DNA of 64,000 nucleotides from Gemmatimonadota bacterium (GCA_022825725.1 JAJDWE010000043.1:1-64000), one strand, 5' to 3'. Counted from the first letter of the stretch, positions 16,221-26,007 are shown. Notes: a model not told the origin generated them from the sequence alone. Translations and numbers: made by a program.

Positions 16221-17492
16221 TCAGAGACCTCCGCCGCGACGCCGCGCCGTGCGCCCCGTCGAGCTTCCCCCGCTCGAGCGGCCTCCCGAGGTACCGACCG
16301 ACGCGGTCCCCCTCGACGACCCGGTGGACCCGGCTCCGACTCCGGAACTTCCGCTGCTGTAGCCCCGCCCGCTGATCACCCGGCCGCCGACCGACGCGGC
16401 CCCTCTCGGCGCGCTGAAGGACCCGGCTCCGACTCTGGAACTTCCGCTGCTGTAGCCCCGCCCGCTGATCACCCGGCCGCCGCTGTTTTCGCGTCCGGTG
16501 CGGACGATCACCGGGCCGTAGCCATACCCGTATCCGTACCCGTATCCGTAGCCGCCATAGAAGGGGTATCCGTATCCGAAGCCGAAGGGCGAGTAGCCGT
16601 ATCTGGACCAGCCGAAGCGGCCGTAGTAGGGAGACCCCCAGCCGTAGATCGGGTCGTAGTATCCGCCGACGCCGCCCCAGGCCCGTTCGCCGCCGCCGCC
16701 GCCCGTGGACACCGCGAAGCGCTCCGGATAGCTCCGTGCGACCATCATGTCGATGACGCCCTCCGACACGCCGGCATCGGCGAGTTGGACGAGCCGGTCG
16801 GCGTCGATTTCGAGCGGCGTCTCGTGTTCGACGATCCAGGCCTCCACGGCCTCGGGATCCACGTGAGCCTGCGCCTCGATGATGTCGTCGACCGAATACC
16901 GCCCGGACGCCGCGAGTCGCAGCGAGCGCACGGCCATACTCCGGTCGGCCGCGATCTCGCCCAGGCCGACGGCCTCGGCCTGACTCTGCGTGGCCAGCCG
17001 GTATCGCGTCACCCACGTCACCTTCTCGCCGCCGACCGTGACGACCCGTGCATCGATCCAGGCGTCGGACGAGATCATCGCGAACATTCCGCTCGACGAT
17101 CGATCGACCCCGCCCTCGCAGGCCTGGTCCACGTCCATGAACACCCGGCCCGGGCGGGAGGCGAAGACCGCGCGGCGCGATCCGCTGCAGCCCTCCCGGG
17201 TGGCCTCGTGCGGCTGTCCATCCGTCCGCACGATCTCCCGGGCCGCGATCTCGCCGTCTTCCACCGCGATCATCTCGACGCCGGCCTCTTCGGCGCTCGG
17301 CTGGAAGCAGAGCAGCGATTCGGGCGCGTCCGCGGTCGTCGACGTACGAACGGGCTGCCAGCAACCCATCCAGGCGAGCCAGCGTTCGTCCATCTCCTGC
17401 GCCGCCGCGGTCGCCAGCGGCCCGGCCGCGAGCATCATGCCCGCCGCCACGAAGAGAGCGGAGCCGATTCCAGCAGTTCGCTGTTTCGTCAT
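16221..17492 (-). CDS. Secreted protein with Tyr/Gly-rich repeat C-terminus
   Basis: 423-residue exported protein of no known family. The signal peptide (about residues 1-32) ends ATAAAQ-EM. Residues 33-265 form a soluble domain with Cys pairs (WMGCWQPV, LLCFQPS, REGCSGSRR, DQACEGG). From about residue 270 the sequence becomes low-complexity: WGGVGGYYDP, a run of alternating YG (eight or more units around residues 318-330), then two copies of a 31-residue unit with GGRVISGRGYSSGSS, and a Ser/Gly/Arg tail ending RRRGGGL. Such tails suggest a surface or adhesive role, or RNA/polymer interaction. The gene has its own terminator and lies next to a beta-barrel protein. Confidence 0.7.
   Translation of the reverse strand: MTKQRTAGIGSALFVAAGMMLAAGPLATAAAQEMDERWLAWMGCWQPVRTSTTADAPESLLCFQPSAEEAGVEMIAVEDGEIAAREIVRTDGQPHEATREGCSGSRRAVFASRPGRVFMDVDQACEGGVDRSSSGMFAMISSDAWIDARVVTVGGEKVTWVTRYRLATQSQAEAVGLGEIAADRSMAVRSLRLAASGRYSVDDIIEAQAHVDPEAVEAWIVEHETPLEIDADRLVQLADAGVSEGVIDMMVARSYPERFAVSTGGGGGERAWGGVGGYYDPIYGWGSPYYGRFGWSRYGYSPFGFGYGYPFYGGYGYGYGYGYGYGPVIVRTGRENSGGRVISGRGYSSGSSRVGAGSFSAPRGAASVGGRVISGRGYSSGSSGVGAGSTGSSRGTASVGTSGGRSSGGSSTGRTARRRGGGL
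16326..16482 (-). repeat. 93-base-period direct repeat within the coding sequence
   Basis: Two 64-base copies (16326-16389 and 16419-16482) differ at one base and are spaced 93 bases apart, encoding two copies of a 31-residue unit that includes VISGRGYSSGSS. Near-identity at the DNA level, including third positions, points to recent duplication or gene conversion. A hexanucleotide-type tract encoding alternating Tyr-Gly lies just upstream in the gene (16517-16560). Confidence 0.85.
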
Positions 17493-17511
17493 GTGATCAT
17501 ACCTCGAGGTT

Positions 17512-18258
17512 TTACAGCCGTACCGAGAAGCCGAACGCGGCGCGAAGTCCGTTCAGGTCGATGCTGTCGAACCCGATGAAGCTCCCGCCCATATCCGCGC
17601 TGGCCCAAGAATAACGGGCTTCGGCGGTCAAAATCCACCGCAGCCCGAGCGAGTAGTCGAATCCGGCCGTCAAGTAGGCGAGCGCGGATCCGTCGCTGGA
17701 GGAGAAGTAGTCGTAAAAGATGTCCAGCGTTTCGTAGTCGACGAACTCGCCTTCCTGCTCGAATTCGTACCACATGAAGCCGACGCCGCCTCCGACGAAG
17801 GGAACGAACTTGCCCGGAATCCAGGCGAGATCGCTGATCCGCCGTCCCCTCTCCGTGAGGTAGGCCTTCAGGCCGACCGTGAACGGTACGCGGCGAAAAT
17901 CCGTCGTCTGCAGGATCGGCAGGTCGTCCGTGCCGATGAACTCGCGGGACTCGGAGTCGATCTGGCTGTTCTCGTACCCGAGGCCCAGCGCAAGATCGAT
18001 GCGGTCGGAGAGCCGGACGCCGAGGTCGGCGCCGAGCGCCACCGCATTGAAATCCCTCTTCTCGACGGTGAGTTCTTCGCGCGTGAAATCGAAGATCTCG
18101 CTGTCCGCGCGGGGTACGGCGTACCCGATTCGGGCGCCGAGGGTGATGAAAGGACGGCCGAACAGAAAATCCTGCGCCGCGAGGGCCTCGGCCGCCCAGG
18201 CTCCCCCGATGACGACGAGGACGGCCGCCATCGAGGACTGTCTGAATCGGTACTTCAC
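17512..18258 (-). CDS. Outer-membrane beta-barrel protein
   Basis: 248-residue protein starting at GTG 18258, fixed by AAGGAGG five bases before it; upstream starts would precede the ribosome site. A signal peptide (MKYRFRQSSMAAVLVVIGGA) ends ALAA-QD. The mature chain alternates polar and hydrophobic residues in strands typical of small barrels (PFITLGARIGYAVP, VALGADLGVRLSD, VPFTVGLKAYL, FVPFVGGGVGFMWYEF, ALAYLTAGFDYSLGLRW) and ends AAFGFSVRL, with a C-terminal hydrophobic residue as needed for barrel assembly. It resembles OmpA-like or OprW-like eight-stranded barrels; no ligand can be proposed. Confidence 0.75.
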   Translation of the reverse strand: MKYRFRQSSMAAVLVVIGGAWAAEALAAQDFLFGRPFITLGARIGYAVPRADSEIFDFTREELTVEKRDFNAVALGADLGVRLSDRIDLALGLGYENSQIDSESREFIGTDDLPILQTTDFRRVPFTVGLKAYLTERGRRISDLAWIPGKFVPFVGGGVGFMWYEFEQEGEFVDYETLDIFYDYFSSSDGSALAYLTAGFDYSLGLRWILTAEARYSWASADMGGSFIGFDSIDLNGLRAAFGFSVRL

Positions 18259-18428
18259 GTTGCCTCCTTCAAGGCGCCTGAGCGAAACCTTCGCTCGCGC
18301 CGACCGGGTTTTCGGTGTGCCACCCCTAACACGAAGCAATCCCCGGACGGGTCACATCTTCACCGACCACCCGCCCGCCAACGCTCCGACGGCGCCGGCG
18401 CGCCCCCGGTCTTGCCCCCGCAGATCTG

Positions 18429-19100
18429 CTAGCGGTTTGTCACGACCACCGGCGTTTCCTGCTGCACCTCGCCGCCGTCCCCGTCCTGCGCCGTGACCGT
18501 GATCGTCGTGGCCCCCACTGTCACGCCGACCACCGTGAGCGCGTTGCCCGAAACCACTCCCACCGCCACCAGGGGGTTCGCGGTCGTGACACTGAACGTC
18601 AGGTCGTCGCCCTCCGGGTCGCTGAAGTACTGCGAAAGGTCGATCTGGTGCACCTGCCCCGTCGTCAGCCTGAGCGCCGGGAGCTGTTGCGCGGCGACCG
18701 GCGGCTGGTTCGGCACGGTGATCACGAAATTCTGCAAGGCTTCACCGCCGGCCTGATCGCGAGCGAAGAGGAACCCGCCCGCCTGGCCGGTCCCGACCCC
18801 GACCACGGTCATCCTGCTGCCCGCGACGGAGACGCCGGCCACGAGCGCGTTCGACGTCCCCGCGCCGTACAGGAGCGGATCGCCGTCCGGATCCTGGAAG
18901 AAGCCCGACACGTCCACAATCACATGGTCGCCGGCCGCCACCGTCACCGGCGGCACGACGCCCACCGCGACCGGCGCTTCGTTCGCGGGCGTGGGCTCCA
19001 TCGTGTCCTCGCTCTCGATGCATGCCCCCGCGACGAGTACGGACAACGCCAAGGCGACGCAGACGCCCGCGCGTCCGGAATTCAACTGTTCACGCAGCAT
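18429..19100 (-). CDS. Lipoprotein with two cadherin/Ig-like repeats
   Basis: 223 residues. The lipoprotein signal has lipobox VAGAC at about residue 27. The mature part consists of two similar domains of about 85 residues, each opening with APVAVG or PPVAAQ, containing a DPDGD or DPEGD calcium-type loop preceded by a phenylalanine (SGFFQDPDGDP, SQYFSDPEGDD) and closing with TVVGVGTGQAG or TVVGVTVGATTI. These are dystroglycan-type cadherin-like or putative-Ig modules common in surface proteins. The likely role is surface adhesion or structure. It ends with a stop 170 bases upstream of the barrel gene. Confidence 0.75.
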   Translation of the reverse strand: MLREQLNSGRAGVCVALALSVLVAGACIESEDTMEPTPANEAPVAVGVVPPVTVAAGDHVIVDVSGFFQDPDGDPLLYGAGTSNALVAGVSVAGSRMTVVGVGTGQAGGFLFARDQAGGEALQNFVITVPNQPPVAAQQLPALRLTTGQVHQIDLSQYFSDPEGDDLTFSVTTANPLVAVGVVSGNALTVVGVTVGATTITVTAQDGDGGEVQQETPVVVTNR

Positions 19101-19158
19101 TTTTCTTTTCTTCCTTAGGCTCTTGAGAAGGGTTCAGCCCCTCCGGCCCGAGTGGCCG

Positions 19159-21225
19159 TCAGGGCAGGGCCATCGCCGCAAGTCCGTCGGCCAGCTGAAT
19201 GATCACATACTGCTTTCCGTCGTGGACCCAGCTCGACATCCCGTAGCGCGTGTTGCCGGGCAATTCCACCTGGCCCACGCGCTCGCCGGTCCGCTTGTCG
19301 ATCGCGAACAGGTGCGGCGTCCCATCGCTCGTCTGTCCAGACGCAAGAAGGAGCGTCGGAGTTGCAACCATGGCGGAGTGGCCGCGCCGGCCCTGGTTCG
19401 GATTCACGTCCGCTCCCTGCAGCATCGGATGGTCGCGGATCACCGCCTGCTGCCGCTCCGGCGCGTCGCCGTGCGGGATCATCCACAGGTGTTCGCCCGT
19501 GTTCACGTCGATCGCCGTGATCCGCCCGACCGGTCCCTTCCAGATCCTCAGCCCTTCGACCGTCGCCTGGTCCACCGTGTTCTCCGTCACGACGCCCGTC
19601 GCGCGGGAGAACTCGGAGTGCGTGACGCCCGTCTGCTCCGGCCCGTCGAGTTCGGATTCGATGCCCGGAGCCACCATCACCGGCGAGCATCCGCTCGTCG
19701 ACGTGACGAAGACGACCCCGTTCACCGGGTCGGCGGCGGGCGGACCCGTGATGTTCGCGCCCCCGCCCCCACCGGGGCAGAAGAGCGCCGGCCCCTCGCC
19801 TTCCGGATTCCCGACGTGTGTCGGCGGGTTGAAAAGCGGCACGAAGAGATCGTTCTCCCGCGCGTACTCGAGCGCCATCTCGCGCAGTTCCGGCGTGTAG
19901 TCGATGAGGTCCTGCTCCGTGCGGCCCTGCAGGTCGTAGGGCAGGGGCCATGTCGGGTGCGGCTGGGTTTCGGAGAGCTTCTCGCCCGGCACCTTCGACG
20001 GCGGAACCGGCCGCTCCTCGATGGGCCAGATCGGCTCGCCCGTCTCGCGGTCGAGCGCATAGAGCCACGACTGCTTCGTCGCCTGGAAGACGCCCTTGAT
20101 CGGCCGTCCGTCCACGACGACGTCCATCAGGATGGGAGCGGTCGGCGTGTCGTAGTTCCAGATGTCGTGGTGCACGAACTGGAAGTGCCAGCGGCGCTCT
20201 CCCGTCTCCACGTCGAGCGCGACGATGCTCGTGCTGAAGAGGTTGTCGCCGGGGTGGAAACCGCCGTAGTAGTCGATCGTGGCGCCGTTCGTGACGAGGT
20301 AGACGAGTCCAAGCTCCGGGTCCGCCGAGAGCGGCGCCCACGGAGAGACGTCACCCGTCCACTGCCATGCGTCGTTCTCCCACGTCTCGTGTCCGAACTC
20401 CCCCGGCCGCGGGATGACGTGGAACTTCCACTTGAAGTCCCCCGTGCGGGCGTCGTAGGCCAGGATGTCGCCCGGTACCATCTCCTTCCGGGTCTGGTTG
20501 TATCCCTGTTCGGCGGAATTGCCGACGACGACCACGCCGTTCACGACGATGGGGGGAGAGGACGCGGTGATGTACCCGATCTCGAGCGGCATCCCCTGAT
20601 CCGGGTCGTACTCCTGGTTCAGGTTTTCCCACGGCCCCCATCCCTCGATGAGGTCCTTCACGAGGTCCACCGTCCCGGAGGACGGGAATCCCGGCAGCGG
20701 CACCGGCTCGCCCCAGTTCTCCAGCGGTCGGCCGGTGTCCGCGTCGAGCGCGTAGAGGAAGAACCCGGGACTGATGATGTAGACGACGCCGCGTCCATCG
20801 ACCTCGGCGTAGGCGACGCCCTTGCCGTACGCCTTTCGCATCGAGTACTCGTGCCGCCAGGTCATGGGTTCGGCGAAGCTCCACAGGAGTCTTCCGGTGG
20901 AGGGGTCCAGGGCGACGACATGCCGGTTCTCGCCCGTCACCGTGATCATCTTTCCGTCGACGTAGGACGGCGTGGCCCGCGCCGTGCTCGGCCCGAAGCT
21001 CGAAGCATCCCAGCGCCACGCGACCTCGAGGCTCTCGAAATTGGAGGCATCGATCTGCGTCGCCGGCGTGTAGCGGGTGTGCCAGGCGTCGCCGCCCAGG
21101 TAGGTCCACGCGGCGCCCTCCACGCCCGGGCCCTGCGCCGCGGCGGAGGCGACCGCGATGGCTCCGAAGAGAAGGGGGAGAAGAAGGGTGCTGCTCGGCC
21201 GCCAGCTCCAATGGTTCTTCATCAT
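19159..21225 (-). CDS. PQQ-type beta-propeller dehydrogenase (quinoprotein)
   Basis: Secreted 688-residue protein of the quinoprotein alcohol/glucose dehydrogenase type. A signal peptide ends ASAAA-QG. Tryptophan-docking propeller blades repeat throughout ([92 protein letters not shown]). It opens with [20 protein letters not shown], as in membrane glucose dehydrogenase relatives without the membrane domain. No CxxCH is present, so electrons would pass to another carrier; the divergent gene encodes a CxxCH protein. No PQQ synthesis genes are in the window. Substrate unknown. Confidence 0.85.
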   Translation of the reverse strand: MMKNHWSWRPSSTLLLPLLFGAIAVASAAAQGPGVEGAAWTYLGGDAWHTRYTPATQIDASNFESLEVAWRWDASSFGPSTARATPSYVDGKMITVTGENRHVVALDPSTGRLLWSFAEPMTWRHEYSMRKAYGKGVAYAEVDGRGVVYIISPGFFLYALDADTGRPLENWGEPVPLPGFPSSGTVDLVKDLIEGWGPWENLNQEYDPDQGMPLEIGYITASSPPIVVNGVVVVGNSAEQGYNQTRKEMVPGDILAYDARTGDFKWKFHVIPRPGEFGHETWENDAWQWTGDVSPWAPLSADPELGLVYLVTNGATIDYYGGFHPGDNLFSTSIVALDVETGERRWHFQFVHHDIWNYDTPTAPILMDVVVDGRPIKGVFQATKQSWLYALDRETGEPIWPIEERPVPPSKVPGEKLSETQPHPTWPLPYDLQGRTEQDLIDYTPELREMALEYARENDLFVPLFNPPTHVGNPEGEGPALFCPGGGGGANITGPPAADPVNGVVFVTSTSGCSPVMVAPGIESELDGPEQTGVTHSEFSRATGVVTENTVDQATVEGLRIWKGPVGRITAIDVNTGEHLWMIPHGDAPERQQAVIRDHPMLQGADVNPNQGRRGHSAMVATPTLLLASGQTSDGTPHLFAIDKRTGERVGQVELPGNTRYGMSSWVHDGKQYVIIQLADGLAAMALP

Positions 21226-21424
21226 CCGTCCGCTCTCGCTGTTCTCGCTTCAGCAGTTCGCCGTCCGGTGTCCGGCAAGGATAACACTCCATCGTGGACG
21301 CGCGTTTCCCGGGACGCAACGGCTCCTTGCATGCAGGCGACGTTTCTTCGCACTGTATCTGGGAGTTAAAGAGGAGTCGCTGGAAGCGGCAGCGGGAGCA
21401 GTGCCATCTGCAGGAGGAGGCCTC
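21226..21424. promoter_or_regulatory. Divergent promoter region between quinoprotein and CxxCH gene
   Basis: 199 bases lie between the two divergent starts. It must hold both promoters. A minus-strand TGTTATCC-like element (around 21283-21290) could be the -10 of the quinoprotein gene; the plus-strand side is GC-rich with no convincing box until GAGTTAAAG near 21363. Assignment of boxes is weak. Confidence 0.3.
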
Positions 21425-22819
21425 ATGCGTGGATCGCATCGTTACTCGAGCCATGCCTGGTCGCATGCAACGGTCCTGGCCATCGTCATCATGCCCCTGG
21501 CCCTGGGTCTTACGTTCGGGGACCTCGCCGGACAGGGACCGGCGGCGAACGGCGTGAGCGGCGCCGACGGGGCGGAGGTCGACGTCACATTCTCGAGGGA
21601 CGTCGCTCCGATCCTGCAGGCGAACTGCCAGATCTGCCATCGGCCGGGGTCCGTGGGTCCGATGTCGCTCCTCACCTACCGTGACACGCGCCGCTGGGCT
21701 TCGCGCATGAAGGATCTCGTCTCGAAGCGGCTCATGCCGCCCTTCCACCTCGACACGGGCATCGGGATCCAGGACATCAAGGATGACTGGCGCCTGAGCG
21801 AGGAGGACATCGAGACGGTCGTCGCGTGGGCGGACTCCGGAGCGCCGGAGGGCGACCCGGCCGACATGCCGCCCCCGATCGAATGGCCGAGCGAGCAGAA
21901 GTGGCAGCTCGAGGATCTCATCGGCCCGCCCGATCACGTGATCAAGTCGAAGCCGTTCGACGTGCCGGCCGAGGGCGGCGACACCTGGTGGCGGCCGCGG
22001 GTGCCGACGGGCCTCGAAGAGGACCGCTGGGTGAGGGCGTTCGAGACGCGCCCCTCGTTCCCGGCCGGGCGCCAGGTCCTCCACCACGCGATCCCCCGCC
22101 TTCTGCGGCTCGGCGAAGACGGGGAGTATCAGCGCTTCCAGAGTCTCTCCGAGTACGCCATGGGCAAGGTCGGCGAACTCGTGCCGGGCGATGCCGGCCG
22201 CCTCCTGAAGGCGAACGACATGATCGAGTGGGACGCCCACTACTATCCCATGGGATACGACGTCCCCGGCGACCAGGTCGAACTCGGGATCTGGTTCCAC
22301 GAGGAGGGCTACGAGCCGGAGTTCCAGCAGGACCTGCGCCTCTATCCCCTCAGGGGCGACATCGCGCTCGCGCCGGGGGGCACCGCGATGACGCAGGGGT
22401 TCATGCGCTGGGACCACCCGGTGAGGCTCGACAGCTTCCAGCCGCACGGGCACGTCCACCTGCACGCGATGTCGATCCAGGCGCTCTACCCCAACGGCAG
22501 GCTCGAGCTGATCAGCATGGTGACGGACTTCGACGCCCGCTGGCATCACAGCTACATCTACGAGGATGACGTCGCCCCGCTGCTCCCGCCCGGGACGGTC
22601 CTCGTCATGACCGGGTGGTACGACAACACGGCGGAGAACGAACTGACGCCGGACCCCGAAATCTGGTACGCCCGCGGCGACCGTACCGGGGACGAGATGT
22701 CGCACGCGTGGCTCGCCGTGACGCACCTCACGGAGGAAGGCTACCAGCGGCTGGTCGAGGAGCGTGAGAAGAAGCTCGCGACCGACGACGACAACGACGA
22801 CAGCAACGACAACAACTGA
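21425..22819 (+). CDS. Secreted CxxCH protein with copper type II monooxygenase-like region
   Basis: 464 residues from ATG 21425, preceded by GGAGGAGG. A signal peptide is followed by FSRDVAPILQANCQICHRPG, a c-type heme site with Cys68, Cys71 and His72, of the kind found in planctomycete/acidobacterial cytochromes. The rest carries histidine motifs in the order expected for PHM/dopamine-hydroxylase-like copper proteins: VLHHAI, EWDAHYYPMG and QPHGHVHLHAMS, then WHHSYIY. A fused heme-copper oxidoreductase that hydroxylates a substrate is plausible but unproven. The tail DDDNDDSNDNN is coded by a GAC/AAC microsatellite at 22786-22816. It is divergent from the quinoprotein and followed 19 bases later by a secreted Ig-like protein. 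Confidence 0.75.
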   Translation: MRGSHRYSSHAWSHATVLAIVIMPLALGLTFGDLAGQGPAANGVSGADGAEVDVTFSRDVAPILQANCQICHRPGSVGPMSLLTYRDTRRWASRMKDLVSKRLMPPFHLDTGIGIQDIKDDWRLSEEDIETVVAWADSGAPEGDPADMPPPIEWPSEQKWQLEDLIGPPDHVIKSKPFDVPAEGGDTWWRPRVPTGLEEDRWVRAFETRPSFPAGRQVLHHAIPRLLRLGEDGEYQRFQSLSEYAMGKVGELVPGDAGRLLKANDMIEWDAHYYPMGYDVPGDQVELGIWFHEEGYEPEFQQDLRLYPLRGDIALAPGGTAMTQGFMRWDHPVRLDSFQPHGHVHLHAMSIQALYPNGRLELISMVTDFDARWHHSYIYEDDVAPLLPPGTVLVMTGWYDNTAENELTPDPEIWYARGDRTGDEMSHAWLAVTHLTEEGYQRLVEEREKKLATDDDNDDSNDNN

Positions 22820-22838
22820 CCTGCAACTGAGACGGAAC

Positions 22839-23714
22839 ATGCGGATCGCACATATCGCGGCCGTCCTGGTCGCCGCGCAGGTGGCGCCGGCCTCCCTGAT
22901 CGGGGGGCCGGCATCCGTTCACGCCCAGCAGGTGCAGCGGCTGCCGCTCGCGCCCATCCCGGCGAGGGGGGAGCCGGTGGCTCCCTTCTTCGAGGGCTGG
23001 TACCGGAACGACGACGGCTCCTTCACCTTCTCGTTCGGCTACTTCAACCTGAACCGGGAGGAAGTCCTCGACGTCCCGCTCGGCGCGGAGAACCACATCG
23101 AGCCGCGCGAGTTCGACGGGATGCAGCCGACGCACTTTCCGGTCCGGCCCCGCCGCGACAGGGGCGTGTTTTCCGTCACCGTGCCGTCGAGCTGGGAGGA
23201 CGGCGAGCAGCGCGTCGTGTGGACGATCACGGCGAACGGGATCACCTACTCGGTGCCGGCGCGCGTCTTCGCTCCGGCGCTGCAGCTCGACTACGGGCCG
23301 CGGGCCATGGGGTCGGTGCCGCCGCTCGTCCGCTTCGACCCCGAGGGGGAGGCGGGCCAGCACGTTCAGGGCGCGTGGGGCGAGCCGCGCAGCGCGAAGG
23401 TGGGCGAACCGCTCACGCTCCAGTTGTGGACCGAGGAGGTCTCCGTCCGCGACCCGGAGGACCTGGTGAACCAGGAGGTCGACGTGGAGGTGACCTGGTT
23501 CAAGCACCAGGGCCCCGCCGCGGCGGTGGAGTTCGAGCCGTGGCAGATCATCGTGGCGGGCGGGGCCGGCGAGGCGACGACCGCCGCCACGTTCCGCGAG
23601 CCGGGCGAGTACATCCTGCGGGCGCGCGTCGACAACTGGGACGCGAACGACAGTTCCGGCGGAAACCAGTGCTGCTGGAGCAACGCCTACGTCCGGGTGA
23701 CCGTCACCCCCTGA
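22839..23714 (+). CDS. Secreted beta-rich protein of unknown function
   Basis: 291 residues from ATG 22839. A signal peptide ends SVHAQ-Q. The mature N-terminus (PFFEGWYRNDDGSFTFSFGY) and the C-terminal all-beta segment (EVDVEVTWFKHQGPAAAVEF, ATFREPGEYILRARVDNW) suggest two immunoglobulin-like folds; GGNQCCWSNAYVRVTV near the end has adjacent cysteines. It directly follows the CxxCH/copper protein and precedes the prolyl peptidase by 19 bases, so it is probably an accessory of the oxidative enzymes. No family name is supported. Confidence 0.65.
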   Translation: MRIAHIAAVLVAAQVAPASLIGGPASVHAQQVQRLPLAPIPARGEPVAPFFEGWYRNDDGSFTFSFGYFNLNREEVLDVPLGAENHIEPREFDGMQPTHFPVRPRRDRGVFSVTVPSSWEDGEQRVVWTITANGITYSVPARVFAPALQLDYGPRAMGSVPPLVRFDPEGEAGQHVQGAWGEPRSAKVGEPLTLQLWTEEVSVRDPEDLVNQEVDVEVTWFKHQGPAAAVEFEPWQIIVAGGAGEATTAATFREPGEYILRARVDNWDANDSSGGNQCCWSNAYVRVTVTP

Positions 23715-23733
23715 CCGCCTGACAGGAGGCGCC

Positions 23734-25902
23734 ATGGCGGACTCGACACGCCGCGCGCGGGCCGTCGTCGTGCCCGCCGGCCGCGCGCTCCCGCCGCTTC
23801 GGCTGGCCGCGCTCGCCGCGATCGCCGTCTGCGTGGCGGCGTGCGAGACGTATCCCCCTCCGCCCGAGACGGTCCGGATCCCCGTCGTCGACACGCTGCA
23901 CGGCGTCGAGTTCACGGACGACTACCGGTGGCTCGAGGACCAGGAGAGCCCCGAGACCCGCGCCTGGATCGACGAGCAGAACGCCTACGCGGAACTCATC
24001 GTTGGCGACTCGCCGCTGCGCGCCGGTCTCGAGGGGCGGCTCCGCGAGCTGATGGACGCGCCCGGGGCGATCTTCCCCCGGCGGGCGGGCGACTACGAGT
24101 ACTTCTCCTTCCGGAAACCGGGCCGCGAGGTGGGCGCGATCTACCGCCGGCCGGCGCCCGACGAACCCGACGGACTCCCGGTGGATCCCGAAGGCGAGTT
24201 CGAGGTCGTCATCGACCCCCTCGATCTCCGCGACGACGCCACGACGAGCGTGAGCATCGTCGACTTCTCGCCCGACGGCCGTCTCATGATCTACGCCATC
24301 CGGGACGGGGGCCGGGACGAGCGGGAGTACCGCGTCCGCGACGTCGAGAGCGGCGAGGACCTGCCCGACCGCCTGCCGACCTACCTGTACGGCAACGTCT
24401 CCTTCGATCCGGAAGGGGACGGCTTCCATTACAGCCGCCGGTCGCGGGAGACGGGCGCCCGGATCCGCTACCACCGGCTGGGGACGGACATCGAGGAGGA
24501 CGAGGAGCTGTTCGGGGAAGGGCACGGTCCCGAGCGGTTCGTGGGGTTCTCGCAGGGGGGTGACGGCCGCTGGCACGTCTACACCGTGCAGCACGGTTGG
24601 GCGCGGACGGACGTCTACCTGCACGACCTCCGTGCCGGGACGGCGCCCGCGCCGCTCATCGTCGGCGCGCCCGCCCGCTTCGGCACCCGATTCGTCGACG
24701 ACGAACTCTACCTGCTCACGAACCTGGACGCGCCCAGGAACCGGATTCTCGCGGTGGACCTGGAGAACCCGGATCCCGATCCGTCGCGGTGGCGGGAGGT
24801 GCTGCCCGAGGGGGAGGATCTCCTGACCGGGTACCGGTTCATCGGCGACGACCTTTACGCCGACTACCTGCGCGACGTGAGCAGCCGAATCGTGCGCTAC
24901 GGGCCAGACGGCGCGGTGAAGGGCGAGATGCCGATCCCGCCGCACCACGTGGCGACGCTGCGCTCGCACGGAGACGAAGGAAACGCGGCCCTTCTTACGC
25001 TGACGTCGCTCCTCACCCCCTCCACCATCCTCAAGCTGGACCTCGAGACGATGGAGACGGAGGAGTGGCGGCCGTCATCCGTCCCCTTCGAGGGTTCGGA
25101 GTACGAACTGAAGCAGGTGTGGTATGCGTCGGCGGACGGGACGCGGGCCCCGATGTACATCGCCCACCGCCGGGGACTCGACCTGGACGGGCAGGCGCCC
25201 GCGCTCCTGTACGGGTACGGCGGCTTCAACGTGAACCTGCTGCCCCGCTTCGACGCCCGCGCCGCGGCGTGGCTCGAGCAGGGCGGGGTGTACGCGATGG
25301 CGACGCTCCGGGGCGGCGGCGAGTTCGGCGAGGAGTGGCACCGGGCGGGCATGCTTGAAAACAAGCCAAACGTGTTCGCCGACTTCATCGCGGCAGCGGA
25401 GTGGCTGGTCGAGAACGGCTACACGAACCCGGACCGGCTCGCGATCCGGGGCGGAAGCAACGGCGGCCTCCTCGTCGCCGCCTCACTCACGAAGCGACCG
25501 GACCTCTTCCGGGCCGTCTACTGCGGGCTGCCCGACCTCGACATGGTCCGTTTCTACCAGTTCACCGACACGAACAACATGCCGGCGCTGCTGGAATACG
25601 GGAACGCGGCCGTGGCCGAGGAGTTCGAGGTGCTGCGGACCTTCTCCCCGTACCAGAACGTCCGTGACGGCGTGGACTACCCGGCGGTCATGCTCACCCA
25701 GGGCGACCTCGACACCCGCGTGCCCCCGCTGCAGGCCCGCAAGATGGCCGCGCGCCTGCAGGCCGCCTCGAGCTCCGGGCTGCCGGTGATCCTCGACTAC
25801 GACCCGCGCACGGGCCACGCGGGCGGCCGCTCCTTCACCCGCAACGTCCGCAACGCGGCGATGGAACTCGCCTTCCTCCTCCAGCAACTCGGAGCGTCCT
25901 GA
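23734..25902 (+). CDS. Prolyl oligopeptidase family serine peptidase (S9A), lipoprotein
   Basis: 722-residue peptidase that cleaves short proline-containing peptides. It has a long basic leader and lipobox VAAC near residue 35, so it is probably lipid-anchored in the envelope. The N-terminal propeller begins DTLHGVEFTDDYRWLEDQES. The catalytic triad is intact: Ser575 in RGGSNGGLLVAA, Asp660 in QGDLDTRVPPLQ and His695 in DPRTGHAGG. The ATG is preceded by GGAGG. Size matches the family (about 700). It sits at the end of a plus-strand run with the copper and Ig-like proteins. Confidence 0.92.
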   Translation: MADSTRRARAVVVPAGRALPPLRLAALAAIAVCVAACETYPPPPETVRIPVVDTLHGVEFTDDYRWLEDQESPETRAWIDEQNAYAELIVGDSPLRAGLEGRLRELMDAPGAIFPRRAGDYEYFSFRKPGREVGAIYRRPAPDEPDGLPVDPEGEFEVVIDPLDLRDDATTSVSIVDFSPDGRLMIYAIRDGGRDEREYRVRDVESGEDLPDRLPTYLYGNVSFDPEGDGFHYSRRSRETGARIRYHRLGTDIEEDEELFGEGHGPERFVGFSQGGDGRWHVYTVQHGWARTDVYLHDLRAGTAPAPLIVGAPARFGTRFVDDELYLLTNLDAPRNRILAVDLENPDPDPSRWREVLPEGEDLLTGYRFIGDDLYADYLRDVSSRIVRYGPDGAVKGEMPIPPHHVATLRSHGDEGNAALLTLTSLLTPSTILKLDLETMETEEWRPSSVPFEGSEYELKQVWYASADGTRAPMYIAHRRGLDLDGQAPALLYGYGGFNVNLLPRFDARAAAWLEQGGVYAMATLRGGGEFGEEWHRAGMLENKPNVFADFIAAAEWLVENGYTNPDRLAIRGGSNGGLLVAASLTKRPDLFRAVYCGLPDLDMVRFYQFTDTNNMPALLEYGNAAVAEEFEVLRTFSPYQNVRDGVDYPAVMLTQGDLDTRVPPLQARKMAARLQAASSSGLPVILDYDPRTGHAGGRSFTRNVRNAAMELAFLLQQLGAS

Positions 25903-25977
25903 CACCACTCGTCCGCAGGGTTGCGCCCATCCTTCGACCCGGGATCCCATCCGGGTCGTGGCTTGGGATTCCGTGTG

Positions 25978-26007
25978 TTGATACCTTGATGATATCAAAG
26001 CGATATC
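25978..26007. promoter_or_regulatory. Operator region of the toxin-antitoxin pair
   Basis: TTGATA (25978) and TATCAA (25993) form an inverted repeat, and two identical palindromes GATATC at 25991 and 26002 are spaced 11 bases, one helical turn. The cluster ends 27 bases before the preferred antitoxin ATG. Ribbon-helix-helix antitoxins bind pairs of such short sites and repress their own operon. Confidence 0.6.

Noticed and set aside
16326-16482. Possible CRISPR-like repeat
   Set aside because: Only two copies, both in frame inside a coding sequence and encoding the same peptide unit.
18991-21369. A 792-codon plus-strand open frame and a similar 829-codon minus-strand frame at 20351-22840
   Set aside because: Both are shadows of the quinoprotein and CxxCH genes, whose sequences are strongly supported.
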